Shown one piece after another: positions 5,169-11,993 of a stretch of DNA of 12,814 bases. Source of the stretch: an uncultured Oscillospiraceae bacterium (GTDB lineage: Bacteria > Bacillota > Clostridia > Oscillospirales > Oscillospiraceae); NCBI GenBank assembly GCA_934572355.1, contig CAKTKV010000026.1, positions 1 to 12,814 of the forward strand, in the 5' to 3' direction. The number at the start of each line of letters is the position of its first letter. The first letter of the stretch is position 1. The position numbers and the translations under genes are program-made. The notes under the pieces were generated by a model. The model did not search any database, was not told where the DNA came from, and saw only the letters and a list, made by a program, of their open reading frames with translations.

Positions 5169-6479
5169 ATGAACGCAAGATTGAAGGCTTCAATAGGCTA
5201 CATTTTCCCCGCGCTGGGAGGACTGTTCGTGACGTATCTGTATAACGTCGTCGACGGCATCTTTGTCGGACAGGGCGTCGGATCTGCGGCGCTCGGCGCG
5301 GTCAACATCGCGGTGCCGTTTATCACGACGGTGGTCGCGGTCACGGCAATGTTCCCGATGGGCGGCGCGGCCATCGTCGCCATACGCATGGGGCGCGGAG
5401 ACAAGGACGGCGCGAACCGCGCGTTCATGACCGCATTCTCCCTGACGCTTGTGAGTGCCGCGATCCTTATGGCTGTGGGCATGGTCTTTTCCCGGCAGAT
5501 CACGGACATCAGCGGCGCAAGACACCTGAGCACGGAGTTGCGCGAGATGGCGGCGCAGTACCTGTTTTACTATTCCGCATTTTCTGTGCCCATGCTGATG
5601 GGCACTTGCCTCGCGGTATTCGTCCGCAACGACGGCTCACCTGCGCTCTCCTTCGTCGGGATGTGCGCGGGCGCGGCGGCAAACATTTTCCTCGACTGGC
5701 TGTTCATTTTCCCGCTCAAAATGGGAGTGATAGGCGCGGCTGTCGCCTCAGGGCTTGGGCAGGTGCTGACTGTACTCGTGCTGCTGACGCACTTTGTGCG
5801 GAAGAAAGGCGAGCTGCGCTTTAAGCGCTTCGGGCTCAGCGGCGTGCTGATAAAGAAGGTGTGCATACGCGGCGTACCGGAGGCGGTGACGCAGCTCACC
5901 ACGCCCGTTACCGCGCTGTGCTATAACCTGATGCTCGCGCGGCTGATCGGCGATGTTGGCGTTGCGACCTTCAGCGTGCTGAGCTTTATCTATTCCCTCG
6001 CAAACGCCGTGCTCTCAGGCGTGGCGCAGGGCTTGCAGCCGCTGTGGGGGCAGTGCTATGGCAGGAACGACAGGGAGGAAATGGCATGGTATTTCCGCTG
6101 CGGGCTCATCGTTGACCTCACACTCTCGGTACTAATCTATGCGGGGCTGTTCTTCTTCGATGTGCCGGTGATACGCATTTTCAACAGGGAGCCGGCGCTC
6201 ATCGCGGAGGCGTCGGCCGCGCTGCCGGTGTTTGCGCTGTCCTTCATCCCTATGGCGCTGAACCTGATCTACACAAAATATTTCTTCTCCACCAAGCGCA
6301 CCGGCATGGCCAGTGCCATTGCCGTCAGCCGAGGCATCGTGCTCAAGGCACTGATGATCTTTTGCTTACCGCTCGTCTTCGGGGCGGAGGCTATATGGCT
6401 TGCGCCGCTCGTGACAGAGGCCGTGACGCTCATCGCTATCGTGCTCGTCACAAAAATAAAAGCGAACAAAGCGGCATAG
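5169..6479 (+). CDS. MATE-family multidrug/cation efflux transporter
   Basis: This 436-residue polytopic membrane protein fits a MATE antiporter: about 12 hydrophobic helices in two halves of six, with the early motif PALGGLFVTYLYNVVDGIFV and the matching second-half region around VPEAVTQLTTPVTALCYNLM. Residues such as VDGIFVGQGVGSAALGAVNI and GQGLQPL-type sequence (VAQGLQPLWGQCYG) are typical of the MepA/DinF-like branch, which exports cationic drugs using Na+ or H+. The real substrate is not evident. The start at 5169 has GGAGG at 5156-5160; the frame stays open upstream (ATG at 5115) but that segment is the leader hairpin. Its leader looks like an attenuator, so induction by a compound affecting transcription or translation is likely. 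Confidence 0.92.
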   Translation: MNARLKASIGYIFPALGGLFVTYLYNVVDGIFVGQGVGSAALGAVNIAVPFITTVVAVTAMFPMGGAAIVAIRMGRGDKDGANRAFMTAFSLTLVSAAILMAVGMVFSRQITDISGARHLSTELREMAAQYLFYYSAFSVPMLMGTCLAVFVRNDGSPALSFVGMCAGAAANIFLDWLFIFPLKMGVIGAAVASGLGQVLTVLVLLTHFVRKKGELRFKRFGLSGVLIKKVCIRGVPEAVTQLTTPVTALCYNLMLARLIGDVGVATFSVLSFIYSLANAVLSGVAQGLQPLWGQCYGRNDREEMAWYFRCGLIVDLTLSVLIYAGLFFFDVPVIRIFNREPALIAEASAALPVFALSFIPMALNLIYTKYFFSTKRTGMASAIAVSRGIVLKALMIFCLPLVFGAEAIWLAPLVTEAVTLIAIVLVTKIKANKAA

Positions 6480-6495
6480 TGCAGAAATTAAAAGT

Positions 6496-6527
6496 ATCCA
6501 CGGCAGTTCATTCTTACTGCCGTGGAT
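6496..6527 (+). terminator. Bidirectional terminator between MATE and the minus-strand operon
   Basis: ATCCACGGCAGT (6496-6507) and its exact complement ACTGCCGTGGAT (6516-6527) form a 12-bp stem with an 8-nt loop, 17 bp after the MATE stop. On the minus strand it is followed by a T-rich run (ACTTTTAATTT), so it should also end the fakA operon coming from the right. Confidence 0.82.
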
Positions 6528-6546
6528 GCTTGTTATATTATACGTT

Positions 6547-6774
6547 TTACTCGTTCGGGTTCGCGCGGACTATCTTGCCGAGATTCCACACGAGCGCGGC
6601 TTCGCGCGCCGCCTGTTCGCGCTCCTCGGGGGTCTTGTAGCTGAAGGCCGCGGTCTGTGAGCCGCAGTCGACGCACATGGCGTACCAGCACCAGCCCTGC
6701 TCCTCCTCAAGCAGTCCCGCGCCGCCGCAGTACGGGCAGTCGTGCAGCTCGATCTTATCGAAAATATCAGACAT
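6547..6774 (-). CDS. Small Lar-like double zinc-ribbon protein
   Basis: This 75-residue protein has CPYCGG near the N-terminus and CVDCGS about 20 residues later, four cysteines suited to one zinc ion, followed by REAALVWN near the C-terminus. This layout (CPxCGG, CxxCG, then EAxxxWN) is that of the Lar family, whose phage members modulate host restriction; many chromosomal members have no known role. The ATG at 6774 is chosen because GGAG at 6786-6783 lies eight bases upstream; a GTG three codons earlier would overlap the fakA stop and lacks its own site. It starts 5 nt after the fakA stop, so it is probably cotranscribed with it. Confidence 0.75.
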   Translation of the reverse strand: MSDIFDKIELHDCPYCGGAGLLEEEQGWCWYAMCVDCGSQTAAFSYKTPEEREQAAREAALVWNLGKIVRANPNE

Positions 6775-6779
6775 ACTTA

Positions 6780-8480
6780 TCACTCCACAGAAATCATGTA
6801 GTAATACACGGGCTGACCGCCGTTGACGACGCTGACCTCAGCGTCCGGGAAGCAGCCGATGATCGTCTCCGCGGCTTCGTTCGCCTTGTCCTCAGCAACG
6901 TCGCTGCCGTAATAGACGGTGATGAACTCGGGACTCAGCTCGTCGAATGCCCAGCTCAGCTCCTTGAAGAGCGTCTTCTCGCTGCTGTAGCTGCCGAGCA
7001 GAGCGCCGTCGAGCAGGGCAAGATATTCGCCCGCGTGGATCTCATGGCCGTCAAAGTCCGAGTCGCGCGCGGCATAGGTGACCATAGCGGTGTGGACATT
7101 GCCGGCGGCCTCGTTCATCGCGGCGATAAGGTTCTCCTCCGTCTCCTCGGGGTTAAAGTTCAGCATCGCGGAAATGCCCTGCGGCACGGTCCTCGTCGGG
7201 ATGATGATGACCTTTTTATCGCTCAGGCGGACGCACTGCTCCGCCGCCATGATGATGTTCTTATTGTTCGGCAGCACGAAAACGGTGTTTGCCGGGGTGC
7301 GGTTTATCTCTTTGAGGATATCGTCGGTCGAAGGGTTCATGGTCTGGCCGCCGGTGACGATACCGTCCGCGCCGAGCTCCTTGAACAGACCCTCAAGACC
7401 TTTGCCCGCGCACACGGTGACAACGCCGTAGTCCTTCACGCTCTTACAGTACTGCTCCTCGCTCTCCTCAAGCTCGCGCTCGACAGCATCGAGGTCGTCC
7501 GTGGTCTGGACGTGCTTACCGGCAAGGATATCGTCATGCTGGGTGCGCATGTTCTCGATCTTCGCAAGCTCCAGCGTGCCGAAATTCTGCGCCTCGTTGA
7601 GGGCGTTGCCGGGGATGTTGGTGTGGACATGTACCTTGAAGGCCTCGTCGTCCTCGCCGATAACAAGGCTGTCGCCTATGCTCGTGAGATACTTGCGCAG
7701 CGGCTCAAGGTCAACGTCGGGATCATGCTTGCGCACGATGAAGACCGTGTCGAATGCGAAGGTGATATCCTCCGTGTCGAACACATCGAAAGCGCTGCTC
7801 TCCTTCTCGGTCTCGACGATCTCATCAACACTCTCGGGAGCGGTGATCTCCCCGCGGTAGGAGGCGAGCATCGCGCCGAGGATGTACATATAGCCCTGAC
7901 CGCCGGCGTCGATGACTCCGGCCTTCTTGAGCACGGGGTTCTGGTTCACGGTCTCGGCCAGAGCGTCGTTACCGGCCTTGATGGCGCAGTCAAGGCAGCT
8001 TTCAAGGCTTGCGCCCGCGTTCGCCGCTTCGACGGCAGCCGCCGCTGACATGCGTGAGACGGTAAGGATGGTGCCCTCGGCGGGCTTCATGACTGCCTTA
8101 TAGGCGGCGTCGACGCCGTCCTGCATTGCACCGGCAAACTCCTGTGCGCCCGCGGTATCGAGCCCTTTAAGGCGCTTGGAGATGCCCCTGAAGAGCAGGG
8201 AGAGGATAACGCCGGAGTTGCCGCGCGCGCCGCGGAGCAGCGCAGAAGCCACGCAGTCCGCCGCCGCGGCTATCGTGTCGAACTCTTTCTTCTTAAGCTC
8301 CGTCGCGGCCTTATCCATGGTCAGCGCCATATTGGTGCCGGTATCCCCATCGGGCACGGGGAAAACGTTGAGGTCGTTTATCGCCTGAACATTGGCATGG
8401 AGCGCTGCGTTGGCGCAGAGTATCATCTCTTTGAAGGCAGCGGCGTCTATATAATTTCTCAATTGAATGTACCTCCGCAT
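6780..8480 (-). CDS. fakA: Fatty acid kinase ATP-binding subunit FakA (DAK2 domain, YloV-like)
   Basis: This 566-residue protein matches FakA/YloV in length and layout. The N-terminal DhaL/DAK2 nucleotide-binding domain shows LNVFPVPDGDTGTNM at about 37-51, whose aspartates hold Mg-ATP, then ARGNSGVILSLLFRG (about 116-130). A middle domain and a DegV-like C-terminal domain end in GGQPVYYYMISVE, typical of the family. With an acyl-binding FakB (not in this window) it phosphorylates exogenous fatty acids for phospholipid synthesis. Start choice is uncertain: ATG at 8480 has GGGAGGT at 8495-8489, but this lies in a strong hairpin. A TTG at 8462 has an open GGAGGT at 8476-8471 and matches the Bacillus N-terminus better. 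It follows yloU by 27 bp, the usual gene order. Confidence 0.93.
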   Translation of the reverse strand: MRRYIQLRNYIDAAAFKEMILCANAALHANVQAINDLNVFPVPDGDTGTNMALTMDKAATELKKKEFDTIAAAADCVASALLRGARGNSGVILSLLFRGISKRLKGLDTAGAQEFAGAMQDGVDAAYKAVMKPAEGTILTVSRMSAAAAVEAANAGASLESCLDCAIKAGNDALAETVNQNPVLKKAGVIDAGGQGYMYILGAMLASYRGEITAPESVDEIVETEKESSAFDVFDTEDITFAFDTVFIVRKHDPDVDLEPLRKYLTSIGDSLVIGEDDEAFKVHVHTNIPGNALNEAQNFGTLELAKIENMRTQHDDILAGKHVQTTDDLDAVERELEESEEQYCKSVKDYGVVTVCAGKGLEGLFKELGADGIVTGGQTMNPSTDDILKEINRTPANTVFVLPNNKNIIMAAEQCVRLSDKKVIIIPTRTVPQGISAMLNFNPEETEENLIAAMNEAAGNVHTAMVTYAARDSDFDGHEIHAGEYLALLDGALLGSYSSEKTLFKELSWAFDELSPEFITVYYGSDVAEDKANEAAETIIGCFPDAEVSVVNGGQPVYYYMISVE

Positions 8481-8500
8481 GGCATGGGACCTCCCATGCC
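8481..8500 (-). promoter_or_regulatory. Hairpin enclosing the first fakA Shine-Dalgarno
   Basis: Two 9-bp arms (GGCATGGGA at 8481-8489 and TCCCATGCC at 8492-8500) surround a 2-bp centre in the yloU-fakA gap. In minus-strand RNA this gives an 8-bp stem with an AGGU loop, hiding the ribosome site of the ATG at 8480. A second, exposed site lies just beyond. It could tune translation or mark an mRNA processing point. Confidence 0.6.
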
Positions 8501-8507
8501 GGAATTT

Positions 8508-8858
8508 TTATCCGATGATCGTGTCAATATAAACGTCAACGCTCTTGACCGGGACTCCGACGGCCTTCGTGAGCTTATAGCTGACTGTATTCATAATGCT
8601 GCGTGAAACTGCCGCGATATTGATGCCGTGGTCGACGCCGATATGCAGCTCGAGAGATACGCTGCCGTCGCCGTTATAGTGTACCTCAACGCCCTTGGAC
8701 ATTGATTCCCTGCGCAGAAGCTGGAGAGGACCTCCCTCCTTGCTGCGCCCTGCCATACCCTTGACGCCGAAGCAGCTGGTAGCCGCGTCGCCCGCAAGGT
8801 AGGTCAGAACCTCATCGGTAATGCTGATGTTTCCCTTGCCGCTGCTGATATTGACCAT
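8508..8858 (-). CDS. Asp23/Gls24-family envelope stress protein (YloU-like)
   Basis: This 116-residue protein is a YloU-type Asp23 protein: GNISITDEVLTYLAGDAATS (about 9-28), the family's FGVKGMAGR segment, and the C-terminal VEVHYNGDGSVSLELHI and VKSVDVYIDTI strands. Such proteins are small, cytoplasmic or membrane-associated, and are linked to cell envelope homeostasis; their biochemical role is not settled. The ATG at 8858 has GGGAG at 8872-8868. Its position just upstream of fakA is conserved across Firmicutes and supports the naming. It has its own promoter and a structured leader. In many relatives rpmB lies upstream; here glmS does instead. Confidence 0.9.
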   Translation of the reverse strand: MVNISSGKGNISITDEVLTYLAGDAATSCFGVKGMAGRSKEGGPLQLLRRESMSKGVEVHYNGDGSVSLELHIGVDHGINIAAVSRSIMNTVSYKLTKAVGVPVKSVDVYIDTIIG

Positions 8859-8890
8859 TAAGTAACAGCTCCCTTCCTTCGGTTTCCCGG

Positions 8891-8932
8891 CAGGCGGACG
8901 CGCTGCGCCCCAATGCGCGGCAGCTCCGCCTG
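8891..8932 (-). other. GC-rich hairpin in the yloU leader
   Basis: CAGGCGGA (8891-8898) pairs perfectly with TCCGCCTG (8925-8932), and the interior adds GCTGC/GCAGC (8902-8906 with 8920-8924). It sits between the promoter and the start of the Asp23-family gene, ending 33 bases before the ATG. No T-run follows, so it does not look like a terminator. Its role is unknown. Confidence 0.5.
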
Positions 8933-8944
8933 AACCAGAGATTT

Positions 8945-8973
8945 ATTATAATACAGGCGCTTGAAAAGTACAA
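8945..8973 (-). promoter_or_regulatory. Sigma-A promoter of the yloU-fakA-lar operon
   Basis: On the minus strand TTGTAC (8973-8968) and a perfect TATAAT (8950-8945) are 17 bp apart, about 90 bp upstream of the Asp23-family start codon. I see no strong terminator after glmS, so some read-through from glmS is also possible. Confidence 0.78.
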
Positions 8974-9033
8974 GAAATATTTGAAGTATTCGCCGCTTTT
9001 GTGCAGTATTTTACAGGAATACCGGCCTTTTTC

Positions 9034-10872
9034 TCACTCAACGGTGACAGACTTGGCCAAATTGCGCGGTTTGTCTATGTCGCAGCCCTTGTGCAGCGCC
9101 ACATAATACGCGAAAAGCTGCAGCGGTATGACGCCGAGGGATGGCTGGAGGATGACATGAGTATCCGGCACGGAGAGCACGTTCTCCGCCGTCTTGCTCA
9201 TGTCGGCGGCCTTGCTCTCACTCGTCAGCGCGACGATGTCTGCCCCGCGCGCCTTGACCTCGATGATGTTCGAGAGCGTCTTTTCAAACAGCGGCTTATA
9301 TGTGCCGAGCGCAACGACGAGGGTACCGTCCTCAATAAGGGATATGGTGCCGTGCTTGAGTTCGCCCGAAGCGTAGGCCTCGGAGTGGATATAGGATATC
9401 TCCTTGAGCTTGAGGCTTCCCTCAAGGCCGAGGGCGTAATCAAGGTTGCGCCCGATGAAGAAGATGGAATTGTGGTTAAAGTAGCGGGAGGCGAGGTACT
9501 TTATCTCGTCGATATCCTCGATCACGGCCTCCATCTTGACAGGCAGTGCGAGAAGCTCCTCGACGATCTCTTCATACTCCGCGTCGCTGATACTGCCGCA
9601 GACCTTCGCAAAGTAAACGCCGAGCATGTCCAGCAGCACGAGCTGTGTGCTGTAGGCCTTCGTGGTCGCGACGGCGATCTCGGGCCCTGCCCAGGTGTAG
9701 AGCACATCGTCCGACTCGCGGGCGATGGAGCTGCCGACGACGTTCACGATGGAGAGGATCTTCGCACCGAGTCGGCGCGCCTCGCGGAGCGCGGCCATGG
9801 TATCGAGCGTCTCGCCCGACTGGCTGATGACGATGACAAGGCTGTTCGGCCCGACGAGGGGATCGGCATAGCGAAACTCCGAGGCGAGCTGCACATCCAC
9901 GGGCTTTCTCAGAAGCCGCTCAAGATTATACTTACCTACCATGCCGACATGGTAGGACGAGCCGCAGGCCACGATGAATATCCTGTCAAGACCGCGTATG
10001 AAGTCCTCACTAAGGCTCAGCTCATCGAAAACGATCTGCCCTTCCTTTATTCTCGGGGAAATGGTCTTGCGCACGGCCTCGGGCTGTTCCATGATCTCCT
10101 TGAACATGAAGTGCGGATAGCCGCCCTTTTCAGCTGCGCTGACGTCCCAGTCGACATAGCTGTGCTCCTTTTCGATGGGCTGGCCGTATTCATCAAAGAC
10201 CTGGATGCCATCGGCGGAGACGAGGGCGACCTCGCCGTCGTTCATATATGCCACGTCGCGCGTATGCTTGATGAGCGCGGTAACATCGGAGGCGATGAAG
10301 CTGCAGCCGTCCCCGTAGCCGAGGAGCAGCGGCGCGTCCTTGCGCGCGGCGATGAAGCTGTCGGGCGTGTCCTTGCACATGATGCCCAGCGCGTATGCGC
10401 CCTCGATGCGGTCAAGCACACGGTAGACCGAGGCCATGAAGTCCCCGCAGCTATCGTAGAAATACTCGAGCAGCTGCGCGACGACCTCGGTATCGGTCTC
10501 GGAGCTGAAGTGCATGCCCTGCGAGATAAGGAACTCCTTTATCTCAACATAGTTTTCGATGATGCCGTTATGGACGACGGCGATGTTCCTGCCCTCGCTC
10601 AGATGCGGGTGGGAGTTTATATCGTTCGGTTCGCCATGCGTCGCCCAGCGCGTGTGGCCGATGCCGAGCGTTCCGGTGAGGCTGCGCCCGTTATCCGTCA
10701 GCGCCTTGAGGACGCTCAGACGCCCCTTGGATTTCTTTACCTGTAAGCCGCGCTTGCCGCCGAGAACGGCGAGCCCGGCAGAATCATACCCACGGTATTC
10801 GAGCCTCTCAAGCCCGTCCAGCAGGATCGGAGCGGCCTGCTCTTTCCCAACGTAACCTACTATGCCGCACAT
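9034..10872 (-). CDS. glmS: Glutamine-fructose-6-phosphate aminotransferase (isomerizing)
   Basis: This 612-residue enzyme makes glucosamine-6-phosphate from fructose-6-phosphate and glutamine, the first step to UDP-GlcNAc for peptidoglycan. The start is fixed at 10872 because the catalytic N-terminal cysteine must follow Met directly (MCGIVGYVG); an upstream GTG-type extension of six residues would block it. AAAGGAC lies nine bases before this ATG. The glutaminase domain (about 1-225) shows YRGYDSAG and GHTRWATHGEPN. Two SIS sugar-binding domains follow, with ACGSSYH and SQSGETLDT in the first, and the protein ends PRNLAKSVTVE, the conserved tail of the active site. It is divergent from nrdG. 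Its leader lacks a recognisable glmS ribozyme but holds a 16-bp palindrome. Confidence 0.97.
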   Translation of the reverse strand: MCGIVGYVGKEQAAPILLDGLERLEYRGYDSAGLAVLGGKRGLQVKKSKGRLSVLKALTDNGRSLTGTLGIGHTRWATHGEPNDINSHPHLSEGRNIAVVHNGIIENYVEIKEFLISQGMHFSSETDTEVVAQLLEYFYDSCGDFMASVYRVLDRIEGAYALGIMCKDTPDSFIAARKDAPLLLGYGDGCSFIASDVTALIKHTRDVAYMNDGEVALVSADGIQVFDEYGQPIEKEHSYVDWDVSAAEKGGYPHFMFKEIMEQPEAVRKTISPRIKEGQIVFDELSLSEDFIRGLDRIFIVACGSSYHVGMVGKYNLERLLRKPVDVQLASEFRYADPLVGPNSLVIVISQSGETLDTMAALREARRLGAKILSIVNVVGSSIARESDDVLYTWAGPEIAVATTKAYSTQLVLLDMLGVYFAKVCGSISDAEYEEIVEELLALPVKMEAVIEDIDEIKYLASRYFNHNSIFFIGRNLDYALGLEGSLKLKEISYIHSEAYASGELKHGTISLIEDGTLVVALGTYKPLFEKTLSNIIEVKARGADIVALTSESKAADMSKTAENVLSVPDTHVILQPSLGVIPLQLFAYYVALHKGCDIDKPRNLAKSVTVE

Positions 10873-10921
10873 GGTTTCACGTCCTTTCACTCTTTTATAT
10901 ATATTTTCCCATTATTTACCA

Positions 10922-10937
10922 CTATTATATATAATAG
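10922..10937 (-). promoter_or_regulatory. 16-bp perfect palindrome in the glmS leader
   Basis: CTATTATATATAATAG is a perfect 16-bp palindrome lying about 8-23 nt downstream of the expected glmS transcription start. This is a typical roadblock-operator position. It does not match the known NagR/GntR operator I recall, and the pure AT centre could also be coincidental. The binding protein is unknown. Confidence 0.45.
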
Positions 10938-10950
10938 CACACTAAAAGAA

Positions 10951-10979
10951 ATTATATCACCGAAGCACCTTTCCCGCAA
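10951..10979 (-). promoter_or_regulatory. Sigma-A promoter of glmS
   Basis: On the minus strand TTGCGG (10979-10974) and a perfect TATAAT (10956-10951) are 17 bp apart, predicting a start near 10944 and a leader of about 70 nt. That is too short to hold a complete glmS ribozyme. Confidence 0.75.
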
Positions 10980-11064
10980 GTGTCCGAAATTCTATATAGT
11001 GCACAGTTTCAGCCGCCGTAAATAGTCAGTTATTACAACTTTGCACGATTTACCCGTTTTGCCC

Positions 11065-11093
11065 TTGAAAAATTGTTAGGCTTGCATTAGAAT
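11065..11093 (+). promoter_or_regulatory. Possible distal promoter for nrdG
   Basis: TTGAAA (11065-11070) and TAGAAT (11088-11093) are 17 bp apart. Transcription from here would run through a GC-rich hairpin (TCCTGCGC at 11107-11114 with GCGCGGGA at 11120-11127) and both NrdR-like boxes. It is weaker than the proximal promoter. Confidence 0.4.
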
Positions 11094-11129
11094 ACCCATC
11101 GGTGTCTCCTGCGCGCGCTGCGCGGGACG

Positions 11130-11145
11130 GCACTATATTTTGTGC
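11130..11145 (+). promoter_or_regulatory. NrdR box 1
   Basis: GCACTATATTTTGTGC matches the NrdR box consensus (acaCwAtATaTwGtgt) at 13 of 16 positions, including every strongly conserved one. NrdR is the zinc-finger/ATP-cone repressor of ribonucleotide reductase genes in bacteria; the gene itself is outside this window. Confidence 0.75.
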
Positions 11146-11170
11146 CCGAAACCAAGTTTTTCGGTTTTGT

Positions 11171-11186
11171 AATCAATATATAGTGA
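11171..11186 (+). promoter_or_regulatory. NrdR box 2
   Basis: AATCAATATATAGTGA matches the NrdR consensus at 13 of 16 positions, with the core intact. It ends eight bases before the nrdG -35. Its centre is 41 bp from that of box 1, close to four helical turns, so both sites face the same side. Known pairs are often three turns apart, so this spacing is slightly unusual. Confidence 0.72.
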
Positions 11187-11194
11187 TTTTGCTA

Positions 11195-11223
11195 TTGACA
11201 AGCGCGGCATATGGCCTTATTAT
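11195..11223 (+). promoter_or_regulatory. Proximal sigma-A promoter of nrdG-nrdD
   Basis: A perfect TTGACA (11195-11200) and TATTAT (11218-11223) are 17 bp apart, giving a leader of roughly 40 nt before the nrdG start. NrdR box 2 lies immediately upstream. Confidence 0.82.
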
Positions 11224-11271
11224 ATACAAGCGCGATGACGAGGCGCAGGCTCATGTGAAGGAGGGTGCGGC

Positions 11272-11967
11272 ATGCTTATATCCGGTCTGCAGAAGCTGAC
11301 TTTGCTGGATTATCCCGGCCTTGTCGCCTGCACGGTGTTCACCGGCGGCTGCAACTTCCGCTGCCCGTTCTGCCATAACGCACCTCTGGTTCTGCCGGAG
11401 GCGCTGGCGCACGATACGGATGAGGAGCAGGTGCTGAGCTTTCTCAAAAAGCGCGCGGGTGTGCTCGACGGCGTCGCGGTGACCGGGGGAGAGCCGCTGC
11501 TGCATGGCGACATCGGCGCGTTTCTCGAAAAGGTGCGCGCGCTCGGCTTCAAAATAAAGCTCGACACCAACGGTTCCTTTCCGGATAGACTCATGGACAT
11601 CGTCCGCGCGGGGCTTGTGGACAGGGTCGCGATGGACATCAAGAACTCGCCTGAGCTTTACGCGAAGACCGCGGGGGTCGACAGGCTCGACCTTGGCGCG
11701 ATAGAGCGCTCGAAGGATTTTCTTTTAAGCGGCAGTGTGGACTATGAGTTCAGGACGACCGTTGTAAAGGGGCTGCACACGCGCGAGAGCGTCGCGGGCG
11801 CGGCAAAATGGATAAGCGGCGCGAAGGAGTACTACCTTCAGCAGTTCAAGGATTCCGGCCATGTGCTGGACATCCGTGGGCTCGGCGCCTATGACGAAGC
11901 AGAAATGCACTCACTGGCCGATGCGGCGGCGGAATACGTTCCGTCGGTGCAGGTCAGGGGTGTCTGA
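11272..11967 (+). CDS. nrdG: Anaerobic ribonucleotide reductase activating protein (radical SAM)
   Basis: This 231-residue radical SAM enzyme uses SAM and a 4Fe-4S cluster to install the glycyl radical on NrdD under anaerobic conditions. The cluster motif is GGCNFRCPFCHN (Cys27, Cys31, Cys34), followed by VTGGEPLL (70-77), a SAM-binding motif, and KLDTNGSFP further on. Its length and the opening ISGLQKLTLLDYPGLVACTV fit the longer activating-protein subtype, which resembles pyruvate formate-lyase activases. The neighbouring nrdD makes the assignment firm. AAGGAGGGTG gives a very strong ribosome site seven bases before the ATG. nrdD starts 26 bp after its stop, so the two form an operon, probably repressed by NrdR when deoxynucleotides are plentiful. 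Confidence 0.93.
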   Translation: MLISGLQKLTLLDYPGLVACTVFTGGCNFRCPFCHNAPLVLPEALAHDTDEEQVLSFLKKRAGVLDGVAVTGGEPLLHGDIGAFLEKVRALGFKIKLDTNGSFPDRLMDIVRAGLVDRVAMDIKNSPELYAKTAGVDRLDLGAIERSKDFLLSGSVDYEFRTTVVKGLHTRESVAGAAKWISGAKEYYLQQFKDSGHVLDIRGLGAYDEAEMHSLADAAAEYVPSVQVRGV

Positions 11968-11993
11968 TATACTAAAGATAGGGGGATAAAGAA

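Larger units (their letters stand above)
10873..11271. other. Divergent glmS/nrdG control region (no gene)
   Basis: This 399-bp AT-richer stretch holds no convincing gene. It carries the glmS promoter and a palindrome on the left, and on the right two NrdR-box-like sites, a GC-rich hairpin and one or two plus-strand promoters for nrdG. A TATATAGTGC half-site at 10993-11002 resembles half a NrdR box upstream of the glmS -35. A 65-codon open frame from 11102 has no ribosome site or family features. Confidence 0.7.

Noticed and set aside
6657..8048. A 463-codon open frame on the plus strand opposite fakA
   Set aside because: It is an antisense shadow of fakA with low-complexity, motif-free translation and no ribosome site.
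9001..10746. A 581-codon open frame on the plus strand opposite glmS
   Set aside because: It is the antisense shadow of glmS, caused by GC-rich codon bias. It has no ribosome site or family motifs, while the minus-strand frame is a complete GlmS.
10990..11005. A third NrdR box near the glmS promoter
   Set aside because: Only the right half (TATATAGTGC) fits; the left half does not match the consensus.
10873..11100. glmS ribozyme
   Set aside because: The conserved catalytic core could not be found on the minus strand, and the predicted transcript leader is only about 70 nt.
11102..11299. A 65-codon plus-strand frame in the nrdG upstream region
   Set aside because: It has no ribosome site, overlaps the promoter and NrdR boxes, and runs into nrdG in another frame.
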